From the NCBI GenBank assembly GCA_040218795.1, contig JAVJQT010000002.1:62001-126000 (forward strand): a stretch of 64,000 nucleotides of DNA, written 5' to 3'. The DNA is from CCMP332 sp040218795 (lineage in GTDB: Bacteria > Bacteroidota > Bacteroidia > Cytophagales > CCMP332). Positions 45,048 to 53,267 of this stretch are shown here, in pieces (the first letter of the stretch is position 1; each line of letters begins with the position of its first letter). A program made the position numbers and the translations under genes. The notes beneath the pieces are model-generated. The model saw nothing but the letters and a program-made list of their open reading frames with translations. It was not told where the DNA came from and did not search any database.

Positions 45048-45395
45048 ATGAATATAGAAGTCCTTAAGTCAAAAATCCATCGTGTAAAAGTTACACAAGC
45101 CGAGCTTCATTATGTTGGAAGTATTACCATAGATGAAGACTTGATGGAAGCCGCCAATATTTTCGAAAATGAGAAAGTTCAGATTGTTAATATCAATAAT
45201 GGCGAGAGACTGGAAACTTATGTAATTAAAGGCGAAAGAGGTAGTAAAGATGTTTGTCTCAATGGACCCGCAGCAAGAAAAGTACAGGTTGGCGATATCA
45301 TCATTATTATTTCTTATTGTTCCATTAATATAAATGAAGCTAAGAGCCACAAACCTGTGGTTATTTTTCCCGATAAAAATAATAGTGTTTCTTAA
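45048..45395 (+). CDS. panD: PanD, aspartate 1-decarboxylase
   Basis: PanD makes beta-alanine from aspartate, the other PanC substrate. The 115-residue protein is a pyruvoyl enzyme cleaved at Gly-Ser in ELHYVGSITID (Gly24/Ser25). NGERLETYVIKGERGS and CLNGPAARKVQVGDIIIII are typical. The ATG at 45048 is the right start; the frame is open further upstream. It lies 11 bases from the downstream UPF0104 gene. Confidence 0.96.
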   Translation: MNIEVLKSKIHRVKVTQAELHYVGSITIDEDLMEAANIFENEKVQIVNINNGERLETYVIKGERGSKDVCLNGPAARKVQVGDIIIIISYCSININEAKSHKPVVIFPDKNNSVS

Positions 45396-45406
45396 CTTAT
45401 AAAAGG

Positions 45407-46381
45407 CTGAAAAAGACAATCATATATATCTTGTCATTTGTCGCCGGGGGCGGCCTGATCTGGTATACTTATCGAAATGAAAACATTGGTGATGTAATAT
45501 CTAAAATCAAAGACGCGCACTTTGAGTTTATATTACTTTCTTTTTTGGCGATGATTTTAAGTCATATTGCCAGAGCCTATCGATGGAATCAATTGTACCA
45601 AACCATGGGATTTAACCCGGGTACCGGACGCTCATTTCTGGCTGTTATGTTTGGATATTTTATGAATCTTGCAATTCCAAGGGCCGGAGAAATCTCCAGA
45701 TGTGCCATTTTGCGCAAAACAGATAAAATTCCTTTAGAAGAAAGTATAGGAACAGTAGTTGCCGAAAGAGCATTTGATCTTCTAACCATTATTGTCATAG
45801 TAGCGCTTGCCTTTTTATTCAATTATGAACTCTTTAATCAAATATTAAGTGCGACGCAAAATACCAATGGTGAAAGCTCTTCTGAAGGTTCGGGCTATCT
45901 TCTTTGGATTTTTATTGGAATACTTTCTGTCCTCTTTTTTATGTATCTCCTGAGAAGAAGATTAATGAGATACCGATTTTTTGCAAAAATTGGGGCTTCG
46001 TTACAAAAAGTGGGTACCGGAATAATGAGCATTAAACATGTTGAAAACAAATTCATGTTTCTTTTTAATACGGTGGTAATTTGGGTAATGTATTTCTTGG
46101 CAAGTTATGTTGTATTTTTTGCCATTCCCGCTACTTCACATTTAGGATTGGATGTGGCACTTACCCTATTAATTGTAAGTACAATGGCCATGATAGTCCC
46201 TGTTCCTGCAGGCAGCGCATATCCTCTTTTTGTACAAACGGCTTTAACCATTTATGGCGTTTCAACGTCGGATGGGAAAGTATACGCTACTGTAATGTAC
46301 GGGTCTACAGTACTTATGATATTTATAATTGGTGGCATTTCATTTTTAATTGCGGCATGGCTGGCGAGTAAAAGCGAATGA
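45407..46381 (+). CDS. UPF0104 / lysylphosphatidylglycerol synthase transmembrane-type protein, probable CTG start
   Basis: The 324-residue membrane protein has about seven helices, of the LPG-synthase-TM/UPF0104 (AglD-like) family: SHIARAYRWNQLYQTMGF, IPRAGEISRCAIL and VPVPAGSAYPLF (parts of the family signature). It has no catalytic lysyltransferase domain. The N-terminus KKTIIYILSFVAGGGLIW runs to a CTG codon at 45407 preceded by AAAAGG; the first TTG is at 45431. The probable start is the CTG, a rare initiator. It overlaps rfaE2 by four bases. Confidence 0.75.
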   Translation: MKKTIIYILSFVAGGGLIWYTYRNENIGDVISKIKDAHFEFILLSFLAMILSHIARAYRWNQLYQTMGFNPGTGRSFLAVMFGYFMNLAIPRAGEISRCAILRKTDKIPLEESIGTVVAERAFDLLTIIVIVALAFLFNYELFNQILSATQNTNGESSSEGSGYLLWIFIGILSVLFFMYLLRRRLMRYRFFAKIGASLQKVGTGIMSIKHVENKFMFLFNTVVIWVMYFLASYVVFFAIPATSHLGLDVALTLLIVSTMAMIVPVPAGSAYPLFVQTALTIYGVSTSDGKVYATVMYGSTVLMIFIIGGISFLIAAWLASKSE

Positions 46382-46857
46382 TTGATACAGAGAAAAAAAT
46401 AAGTACTCTTGAGGACTTTCTTGTAATTAGGCGCGAACTTAAGGAGAAAGGCAAAAAACTTGTATTTAGTAATGGCTGTTTTGATATCGTGCATTTAGGA
46501 CATATCGAATATTTACAAAAAGCAAGAAACCTCGGTGACTTTTTAGTTCTTGGTCTTAATAGTGATAAAAGTGTCAGAATGCTCAAAGGTGAAGGCAGGC
46601 CTATAATTGATGAGGCCTCACGTGCCAGATTAATGGCTTCTATGGAGTTTATCGATGCTGTCATTTTGTTTGATGATTTAACACCTGAAGAACTTATAAA
46701 TGCCATTTTGCCAGATATTTTGGTCAAAGGGGATGATTATTTAATAAAAGATATTGTTGGCTCAAATGTTGTTATCGAGCATGGAGGTGAGGTCAAAACC
46801 ATTTCTTTGGTGGAAGGGTATTCAACCTCAAAAATTATAGAGAAAATAAAATCTTAA
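46378..46857 (+). CDS. RfaE2-type ADP-heptose-pathway nucleotidyltransferase
   Basis: This is a 159-residue cytidylyltransferase-fold protein of the RfaE2/HldE C-terminal type, which activates D-glycero-beta-D-manno-heptose 1-phosphate with ATP. VFSNGCFDIVHLGHIEYLQKA contains the HxGH motif in its first part, and the C-terminus VEGYSTSKIIEKIK is the ISSTxxxxK equivalent. E. coli has the two steps fused; here the kinase domain is absent. It overlaps the previous gene by ATGA and is 3 bases from the metallopeptidase gene. Confidence 0.88.
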   Translation: MIDTEKKISTLEDFLVIRRELKEKGKKLVFSNGCFDIVHLGHIEYLQKARNLGDFLVLGLNSDKSVRMLKGEGRPIIDEASRARLMASMEFIDAVILFDDLTPEELINAILPDILVKGDDYLIKDIVGSNVVIEHGGEVKTISLVEGYSTSKIIEKIKS

Positions 46858-46860
46858 GCC

Positions 46861-47553
46861 ATGTATATATTAATAATAATAATATTTGCTATAGTCAGCT
46901 TTGCGGTGCAATCGAGATTAAAAAGCAAATTCAAAAAATACTCACAAACACAACTTTCCAGTAATCTTTCGGGTAAAGAAATAGCTGAAAAAATGCTCAG
47001 GGATAGTGGAATATATGATGTAAAGGTTACTCATGTACCGGGAAAATTAACGGATCATTACAACCCCGCTTCAAAAACCGTCAATTTGAGCGAAGAAGTA
47101 TATTTTGGCAGAAATGCCGCAGCAGCTGCGGTAGCCTCACATGAATGTGGCCATGCCGTGCAACATGCCAATGCATATAGTTTTCTTGAGTTCAGGTCAG
47201 CCATGGTTCCAATTCAAAATGTCAGTGCAAGAGTTATCAACATTGTATTTGTAATGATGTTTTTTGGAGCATTTTTTCTTCAGGGAGCAATTCCTATGGA
47301 AATGGCTTTGCTCGTAATAATAGGATGCTACGCAGTGTTTACGCTATTTACTTTCATAACATTGCCTGTAGAATTCGATGCGAGTAAGCGAGCCCTGGCC
47401 TGGATAAGCAATCAGGGAGTTGTTAATGCTAATGAATACAATATGGCAAAAGATGCATTAAAATGGGCAGCAATGACTTATGTAGTGGCAGCTATTGCTT
47501 CTTTAGTAACATTGATGTATTGGATAATGATGTTTTTGGGAAGAAGAGATTAA
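46861..47553 (+). CDS. membrane zinc metallopeptidase (YugP-type)
   Basis: This is a 230-residue membrane protease of the YugP/zinc metallopeptidase family. It has an N-terminal helix, the HECGHAVQHA zinc motif (HExxH-like) at about 94-103 and three C-terminal helices. The third ligand is likely Glu/Asp in LPVEFDASKRAL. Role unknown. It is 3 bases after rfaE2 and 22 bases before the acyl-CoA dehydrogenase, so all may be in one transcript. Confidence 0.88.
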   Translation: MYILIIIIFAIVSFAVQSRLKSKFKKYSQTQLSSNLSGKEIAEKMLRDSGIYDVKVTHVPGKLTDHYNPASKTVNLSEEVYFGRNAAAAAVASHECGHAVQHANAYSFLEFRSAMVPIQNVSARVINIVFVMMFFGAFFLQGAIPMEMALLVIIGCYAVFTLFTFITLPVEFDASKRALAWISNQGVVNANEYNMAKDALKWAAMTYVVAAIASLVTLMYWIMMFLGRRD

Positions 47554-47574
47554 ATAACACAAAATAAATAATAA

Positions 47575-48714
47575 ATGGATTTTCAGTTTACGGAAGAGCA
47601 GATAGCGGTTAGAGAAGCAGCGAAAGACTTTGCACAAAAGGAATTGCTTCCGGGTGTAATAGACCGTGATACGAAACAGGAAGTTCCCCTGAAACAATTA
47701 AAAATGATGGGAGAATTGGGATTTATGGGCATGATGGTCGACCCAAAATACAATGGTGGAGGAATGGATACGGTGTCGTATGTTCTTGCCATGGAGGAAA
47801 TTTCTAAAATTGACGCTTCTGCTTCTGTTGCAATGTCTGTTAACAATTCTTTGGTCTGTTGGGGTCTTGAAGCCTACGGTACAGAAGAACAAAAGGAAAA
47901 GTATCTCAAGAAGTTGGCAAGCGGTGAAAAGATAGGTGCTTTTTGTCTTTCGGAACCCGAAGCGGGTTCTGATGCTACTTCGCAAAAAACAACAGCGATT
48001 GACAAGGGCGATTATTACCTGTTAAATGGAACAAAAAACTGGATCACAAATGGCGGTATAGCCGATGTTTGTCTTGTAATTGCTCAAACATACCCTGAAA
48101 AAAAACATAAGGGCATCAATGCACTTATTGTTGAAAAAGGATCAGAAGGATTTGTGGTGGGTAAAAAAGAAGACAAACTTGGAATAAGAGGCTCGGATAC
48201 ACATTCGCTCATGTTTTCAGATGTGAAAGTGCCAAAAGAGAACCGAATTGGTGAGGATGGCTTTGGATTCACCTTTGCTATGAAAGTGCTCAATGGAGGA
48301 AGAATCGGTATTGCTTCACAGGCCTTGGGTATCGCAAGTGGGGCCTATGAATTATCTCTTCAGTATTCCAAAGAACGAAAGGCATTCGGAAAAGAAATTT
48401 CAAAACATCAGGCAATACAGTTTAAACTGGCCGATATGGCCACGCAAATTGAAGCTGCAAGACTATTGTGTTTAAAAGCCGCAAAACTCAAAGATGATCA
48501 TGAAGACTATGCAACAGCAAGTGCTATGGCAAAGTTGTATGCCTCAAAGGTAGCCATGGATACCACGGTTGAAGCAGTTCAGGTTCACGGTGGTTATGGA
48601 TACGTCAAAGAGTTTCATGTCGAACGGCTGATGCGCGATGCAAAAATAACTCAAATCTATGAGGGGACTTCTGAGATTCAAAAAATAGTTATATCCAGAA
48701 GCATCCTATCGTAA
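47575..48714 (+). CDS. acyl-CoA dehydrogenase
   Basis: This is an FAD-dependent acyl-CoA dehydrogenase of 379 residues (beta-oxidation or branched-chain degradation). Key segments: GAFCLSEPEAGSDA (FAD), TKNWITNGG, KVPKENRIGEDGFGF, QVHGGYGYVKEF, and the C-terminal YEGTSEIQKIVISR with the catalytic Glu. The start is ATG. The sequence looks like a short-chain (butyryl-CoA) type but chain-length preference cannot be told. A strong terminator follows. Confidence 0.93.
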   Translation: MDFQFTEEQIAVREAAKDFAQKELLPGVIDRDTKQEVPLKQLKMMGELGFMGMMVDPKYNGGGMDTVSYVLAMEEISKIDASASVAMSVNNSLVCWGLEAYGTEEQKEKYLKKLASGEKIGAFCLSEPEAGSDATSQKTTAIDKGDYYLLNGTKNWITNGGIADVCLVIAQTYPEKKHKGINALIVEKGSEGFVVGKKEDKLGIRGSDTHSLMFSDVKVPKENRIGEDGFGFTFAMKVLNGGRIGIASQALGIASGAYELSLQYSKERKAFGKEISKHQAIQFKLADMATQIEAARLLCLKAAKLKDDHEDYATASAMAKLYASKVAMDTTVEAVQVHGGYGYVKEFHVERLMRDAKITQIYEGTSEIQKIVISRSILS

Positions 48715-48743
48715 GGAAACGGTGGTCAATATTGGAATTTTTC

Positions 48744-48765
48744 AAAACACTCTTCGGAGTGTTTT
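48744..48765 (+). terminator. UUCG-loop terminator after the acyl-CoA dehydrogenase gene
   Basis: AAAACACTC (48744-48752), loop TTCG, GAGTGTTTT (48757-48765), then more T. UUCG is a very stable tetraloop. Confidence 0.9.
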
Positions 48766-48802
48766 TTTTTGATTTGTGAAATTTACTAAATTACATGGCC
48801 TT

Positions 48803-48832
48803 TTGTTAATGCATTTTACTAAGATAAATTTG
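48803..48832 (+). promoter_or_regulatory. promoter (TTG-N19-TAAATTTG) of the AraC-type regulator gene
   Basis: TTG (48803-48805), 19 bases, then TAAATTTG (48825-48832). It ends 19 bases before the ATG at 48852. Best match to the Bacteroidota consensus in the window, with the one at 44061. Confidence 0.75.
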
Positions 48833-48851
48833 GATTTATCAAACTCCAACA

Positions 48852-49775
48852 ATGGAGGACTATAATAAAATATTAGAAAGTTTAAGTATTAAGTTTACCA
48901 GTTTGAGGAATGTTAAAGTTCTTCAGCCTCATAAGGTTTTCAATTTCTATGATTTTGAGAATACTTTAATTTTGGTACACAATGGAGAAATCTCCACAGA
49001 GAACGGGCAGGTTACAGCTGGTCAAGGCGATTTAATGTTCATACCTGCAGGAAAAACGATTACTATTAGTTTTGGAAAGGGCAATTTCACCGAATTACAA
49101 CAAGAAAAATACTTAGTTGAAAAAAATAAATATGTAAGCTATACTAAGGAAAGGGTGCCGGCGCTCAATCCTGAAGGATCTTATAGCGTATTATCATTTG
49201 AAGCTAAAATATTTGATTCAGTCAATTTTTATTCTTCGTTGGACATACCCCCTTTCTTAATTAAAGAGAGGCCGGCTATTGTAAATCTTATTTTAGATAC
49301 AATCAAAGAGGAATTTACAGAAATGCCGGGTAAGGAACGCATAAAAAAATGCAATACGGAAAAAATAGTTTTGGATATATTTCGCTATATCCTCGACAAT
49401 AAAATATTTATTGAAAAGCTGGCTACAAATTTGAATTATTTCAAAGACCCACGGCTAATTGATATTTTTAATTTTATCAAAACAAATTTGGGTGGAGATC
49501 TTTCAAACAGAGTTTTGGCTAATGTGGCTAATGTTTCTGAAGATTATGTAGGCCAGTATTTCAAATCAATGACCGGCATTAACCCACAGGATTATATCGA
49601 ATATCAAAGAATGGAGAAATCCGTTGGACTTTTAAGAACTACAAAAAAGAGCATTCGCGAAATTGGAATAGAAGTAGGATATAAAGACACGGCTTATTTC
49701 TGCAGAAGATTTAAAATGATGTTTGGAATTTCTGCAGGTAAAATGAGGAAAAGAGAGTCATTGGTTAGAGCCTGA
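48852..49775 (+). CDS. AraC-family transcriptional regulator
   Basis: The 307-residue protein has an N-terminal cupin-like sensing domain (about 1-140, with VTAGQGDLMFIPAGKT) and a C-terminal AraC HTH pair (about 205-300: DLSNRVLANVANVSEDYVGQYF in part, and SIREIGIEVGYKDTAYFCRRFK). It should bind DNA in a ligand-dependent way. The ligand and regulon are unknown; the downstream convergent gene is the GGGP synthase, one base away from its stop, so it is not in an operon with that. Confidence 0.88.
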   Translation: MEDYNKILESLSIKFTSLRNVKVLQPHKVFNFYDFENTLILVHNGEISTENGQVTAGQGDLMFIPAGKTITISFGKGNFTELQQEKYLVEKNKYVSYTKERVPALNPEGSYSVLSFEAKIFDSVNFYSSLDIPPFLIKERPAIVNLILDTIKEEFTEMPGKERIKKCNTEKIVLDIFRYILDNKIFIEKLATNLNYFKDPRLIDIFNFIKTNLGGDLSNRVLANVANVSEDYVGQYFKSMTGINPQDYIEYQRMEKSVGLLRTTKKSIREIGIEVGYKDTAYFCRRFKMMFGISAGKMRKRESLVRA

Positions 49776-50510
49776 CTATTTTAAATAAGGTGAGTTTAAT
49801 TCTTCGAGTCTAACTTCATTGTTTTGCAATGCATTTCCAATTACTACAATATCAGCTCCTGCATCAAAAGCGTTTTCCATTTGTTCATAATTTCGAATTC
49901 CACCACCCACAATTAATGGGCCATTTGTTTCATTTTTTACAGCGCTAATAATGTTTGGAGGAATAGGGTTTTCAGCACCGCTTCCGGCATCCAAATAGGT
50001 TATTTTCAAACCTAAATATTGTCCTGCAAGCGCTGTGCATGCTGCTATATCCGGTTTGTCAGCAGGAATAGGCATTGTATTACTCATGTATTGTACTGTG
50101 GTTGGCTTGCCTCCATCTATGAGCATATATGCTGTAGGTAATACTTCTAATTTAGCTTCTTTGATAATTGGGGCAGAAATGACTTGTTGACCGATCAAAT
50201 AGTCCGGATTTCTTCCGGAAATTAGTGAGAGGAATAAGATAGCATCTGCTTTATCGGAAATATGTCCCGCGTTTCCCGGAAATAAAATCACCGGTTTTGA
50301 ATTTATACTTTTCAAATTCCCGATTAACTCATCTAAGCTTTCCTTTTTTAAAAGGCTGCCACCTATAAATAAATAGCTAACATGCTTAAAATCTACTGAA
50401 AATAAATTTTTTAGCGATTCATTTTGATATTCATCCGGATCCAATAAAAGAGCCAGCGACTTTTTTCCTTGTTGAGAATCTTTTATGATTTTATTAAGGA
50501 TTCCCTCCAT
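49776..50510 (-). CDS. geranylgeranylglyceryl/heptaprenylglyceryl phosphate synthase homologue
   Basis: The 244-residue TIM-barrel prenyltransferase homologue is of the GGGPS/PcrB family, which attaches a polyprenyl chain to glycerol-1-phosphate. Segments: LALLLDPDEY, IGGSLLKKES, PVILFPGNAGHIS, YLDAGSGAENPIP and LIVGGGIRNYEQM with GADIVVIGNAL, a phosphate-binding end. Bacteroidota homologues with GGGPS activity have been described, but the bacterial lipid and role are unclear. The start is ATG 50510; the codon before is GTG at 50513. It overlaps the upstream gene by 17 bases. Confidence 0.9.
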   Translation of the reverse strand: MEGILNKIIKDSQQGKKSLALLLDPDEYQNESLKNLFSVDFKHVSYLFIGGSLLKKESLDELIGNLKSINSKPVILFPGNAGHISDKADAILFLSLISGRNPDYLIGQQVISAPIIKEAKLEVLPTAYMLIDGGKPTTVQYMSNTMPIPADKPDIAACTALAGQYLGLKITYLDAGSGAENPIPPNIISAVKNETNGPLIVGGGIRNYEQMENAFDAGADIVVIGNALQNNEVRLEELNSPYLK

Positions 50511-50859
50511 CACTTTCTTGTTTATTTTTATTTAAATCAGGTAATACAATACTCTTAGCAATTCCAAGTAAAAATGGGATCGCAAGCGTTTTAATAGCAG
50601 AGCCAAATCGCGTTGGCTTTCTTTTAGATTTACTCTTAAAATTTTCTATGTTTTCTTCTTTGTCTGAGGATTCTGACAGGAGTTTATAAGAAAGAGCAAT
50701 TCCAAGTCCAATTGAGCTCACAATTAATACGTTTTTTCCAAATTTTAAGGTGCTCTCTTCCAGGTCTTCCCGTAGCGATTCAAATTCTTTTAAATAGGCA
50801 TCGGCCTTTTCTAAAAGCTGTTTTCGTTCCTGACTAATATAGCTGTTATTTTTACTCAT
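50494..50859 (-). CDS. small membrane protein of unknown function
   Basis: The 121-residue protein begins with a charged coiled-coil-like segment (about 8-40, RKQLLEKADAYLKEFESLRE), followed by a hydrophobic helix (about 45-62, VLIVSSIGLGIALSYKLL), a basic stretch (KSKSKRKPTRFGS) and a second weak helix (about 88-105). No known domain. It overlaps the holin-like gene upstream by 8 bases and the GGGP synthase downstream by 17 bases, so the three genes form one operon. Confidence 0.7.
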   Translation of the reverse strand: MSKNNSYISQERKQLLEKADAYLKEFESLREDLEESTLKFGKNVLIVSSIGLGIALSYKLLSESSDKEENIENFKSKSKRKPTRFGSAIKTLAIPFLLGIAKSIVLPDLNKNKQESDGGNP

Positions 50860-51196
50860 TTTTATCGAAAATAAAAAAGTCTATTATACGATGAAATACC
50901 AATTGAAGTCTCTTGCTTTTTCGTGTAAGAAAGAGCAATAGCATGACAATAAAGAAAAATGCAGCCAGGATAAAAAAACCGTAATATCTGCTATTTGTAA
51001 TTTCATTGAGGTAAAAAGCCAGTCCAAGTGATATAAAAAATAAGATCAAAAGCAAAATAAGAACAATACCAAAGAGAAAAGTTCCTTTCATCAGGTATTC
51101 GCTGCTCTGTTCTTTGATGTCCAGCTTTAAAAGTTCTACACGGACTTCAATATATTTCTTAGCTATTTCGATTATCTTTTGTAAGTCGGAAACCAT
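50852..51196 (-). CDS. phage-holin-superfamily-like (DUF1469-type) membrane protein
   Basis: The 114-residue protein has an N-terminal amphipathic stretch (KYIEVRVELLKLDIKEQSSE) and two long hydrophobic helices (about 40-62 and 74-96). This layout is that of the holin superfamily III/DUF1469 proteins of Gram-negative bacteria. There are no phage genes nearby, so it is a chromosomal membrane protein, not a lysis gene. First in a three-gene operon with the GGGP synthase. Confidence 0.72.
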   Translation of the reverse strand: MVSDLQKIIEIAKKYIEVRVELLKLDIKEQSSEYLMKGTFLFGIVLILLLILFFISLGLAFYLNEITNSRYYGFFILAAFFFIVMLLLFLTRKSKRLQLVFHRIIDFFIFDKNE

Positions 51197-51250
51197 ATTT
51201 CAGTTTGTTCGAAACATAAATATCGTAAAAATGAGCCCTTTGTTCGATTC

Positions 51251-52396
51251 TTATTTAAGAATTATGATCCCGGAAAAATAAATTAAGAGAAAAGGAATTA
51301 GAAAAAAAGTTACGATAATATAGCCAAAGCCTACCAATCTGTATTTTACAGTGGCATTTCCAAGTCGTTTGGCAATAAAAATAGGAATGTTTCTTAAAGC
51401 TGGGAAAGGGTAAAATATCAATACACCTAAAATATTAAATATTAAATGAACCAAAGCAATGTCCAAAGCGGCTTCAGATTTTGAAATTGCTGCGAGCAAT
51501 GCCGTTACGGTTGTTCCAATATTTGCTCCCATTAAAAATGGAAAGGCCTTTTCCAAACTTACCTTTTTAGTTGCTACGAGAGGTACTGTAATTGAAGTCG
51601 TTAATGAGCTTGATTGTACTACAGCCGTAATACCAGTACCCCAAAGCAATGATTTTAAAGAATTTCCAAAAAAGTACTTTTCAAACTGACCCTGTCTTTC
51701 ACCTATAAAAAAACTGCGAATAAGAAATGAAAAAATTCGAAGAGAAATAAAAAGCAATACAAAGGATAAGATGACCAGAACTATTCCAAAACCTTCTGTT
51801 ATAGAAATAACAAAATTACTCATTGCCTGAAGCAGAGTGAAAATGATACCTAGACTAATTCTTGAACCTTCTTCTGAATAAATATTCGATGTTAAAAACA
51901 ATGCCCCTTTAGATAAAATTTTAAAAGACATTTCTAATGGAAAAAGAATAATAGTAACGAAAATGTTAAAAAAATCATGCGCAGTAGCTGCTGCAATGGC
52001 TCTTTTAAACTGATTTTTCTTGGTAATATGCCCCAAGGATACAATGGTGCTCGTGAGAGAGGTGCCAATATTTGCTCCCATTACCATTGGGATTGCACCT
52101 TCAAAACTTAAAGTTCCTGAAGCCACAAGAGCCACTACCATTGAGGTGGTTGTAGAGCTTGATTGAATAATTGCAGTTGCCAAAAGACCAATAAACAAAC
52201 TGACAAAAGGATTGGAAGTGGCAGAAATTATATGTTTTGCGAAAGGCCCTCCAAATTCTTTAAAGGACATTTCCATAAGATTAATGGAAAATAAGAAAAT
52301 AAAGAGAATAAAAATGATAAGTACAATCTTTCCAATCAACTGGGCATGCGAAAGCGAATTTCCGTACTTAAAATTCTTAAAACGGGCAATTTTCAT
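51251..52396 (-). CDS. Na+/phosphate cotransporter family protein
   Basis: This is a 381-residue inner-membrane symporter of the PNaS family. It shows the inverted duplicated signature: AIIQSSSTTTSMVVALVASG with GANIGTSLTSTIVSLG, and AVVQSSSLTTSITVPLVA with GANIGTTVTALLAA. The QSSS motifs bind Na+ and phosphate in family members. No C-terminal PhoU domain is present, as in some bacterial members. It is transcribed alone, and the substrate could also be another anion. Confidence 0.88.
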   Translation of the reverse strand: MKIARFKNFKYGNSLSHAQLIGKIVLIIFILFIFLFSINLMEMSFKEFGGPFAKHIISATSNPFVSLFIGLLATAIIQSSSTTTSMVVALVASGTLSFEGAIPMVMGANIGTSLTSTIVSLGHITKKNQFKRAIAAATAHDFFNIFVTIILFPLEMSFKILSKGALFLTSNIYSEEGSRISLGIIFTLLQAMSNFVISITEGFGIVLVILSFVLLFISLRIFSFLIRSFFIGERQGQFEKYFFGNSLKSLLWGTGITAVVQSSSLTTSITVPLVATKKVSLEKAFPFLMGANIGTTVTALLAAISKSEAALDIALVHLIFNILGVLIFYPFPALRNIPIFIAKRLGNATVKYRLVGFGYIIVTFFLIPFLLIYFSGIIILK

Positions 52397-52475
52397 AAGT
52401 CGGCAAATATCATAAAAAAGCGCTTAATAGTTGAATCTCAGGGCTTAAATATGATTTAATAACATTTAGATCATG

Positions 52476-53267
52476 TTAATTTTTGCCTTTTGCGCCATTC
52501 ATAATTTGTCTGGAGATGAGTTCATATATTTCTGCAGTTTCAGGCTGATCCTGAAGGAGTTTTAGATGCTCATTAATTGTCTCCATATCTCCTCTTTTTG
52601 CCGGCCCTGTTTGCGATTCATAAGGTCCCATTTCAAATGCTTTGTTAAGTGTTTCAAGCACAAGTGGCTGCAAAAGCGAAAGGCTTAAATTTGAGTTAAT
52701 TAGAATATCATCAGCAATGCTGAGCATGTGATTGACAAAATTATTGGCAAAAACGGCTGCTAAATGAAGTTGTTTTCGTTTTTCGCTGGAAACAAATGAA
52801 ACATTTTTACTTATTGACCTTGCCAAAATTGTCAGTTTATCCGAAAGAGCTTCGTCAAAGCTTTCCACACAAATTGGAATATTTTTGAATTCTGTTCGTC
52901 TTCCTTTGCTAAAGGACTGCAAAGGATAAAATACCCCGGTTGAGCCAGGAAAATCATCTAATACATCAATATGAGCAAAACCAGAACAATGAACAAGCTG
53001 AGCACCTTTCGGCGCATTAATGTCTTTTACAATATCTCTTAAATTATCATCCTTGGCGGTTATAAAAATAATTTCAGTATCCTCAGAAGAGAAATCATTA
53101 TCATCAATAGCCCTTGTATTGTAAAGCGAATCGGCCAATATTTTTGCGGAATGTAAATGTAAGCTGGAAATACTGTTTATTATATGACCGGCATTTTCCA
53201 GACAAGGAGCCAGATTACTGGCAAGGTTTCCCGCACCAATAAATGAAATTTTAAAACTTCGAGCCAT
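52476..53267 (-). CDS. Rossmann/DUF2520 protein
   Basis: The 263-residue protein consists of an N-terminal NAD(P)-binding Rossmann-like domain (ISFIGAGNLASNLAPCLENAG) and a C-terminal DUF2520 domain (about 125-255: GVFYPLQSFSKGRR, HLAAVFANNFVNHM). This family resembles F420- or NADP-dependent oxidoreductases and pyrroline-5-carboxylate reductase; the substrate is unknown. Its ATG shares one base with the ccmF stop, so it is the last gene of the ccm operon. Confidence 0.85.
   Translation of the reverse strand: MARSFKISFIGAGNLASNLAPCLENAGHIINSISSLHLHSAKILADSLYNTRAIDDNDFSSEDTEIIFITAKDDNLRDIVKDINAPKGAQLVHCSGFAHIDVLDDFPGSTGVFYPLQSFSKGRRTEFKNIPICVESFDEALSDKLTILARSISKNVSFVSSEKRKQLHLAAVFANNFVNHMLSIADDILINSNLSLSLLQPLVLETLNKAFEMGPYESQTGPAKRGDMETINEHLKLLQDQPETAEIYELISRQIMNGAKGKN

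Noticed and set aside
50852..51196. Holin-like gene as part of a prophage
   Set aside because: No other phage gene, integrase or attachment repeat is near; the neighbours are housekeeping genes.
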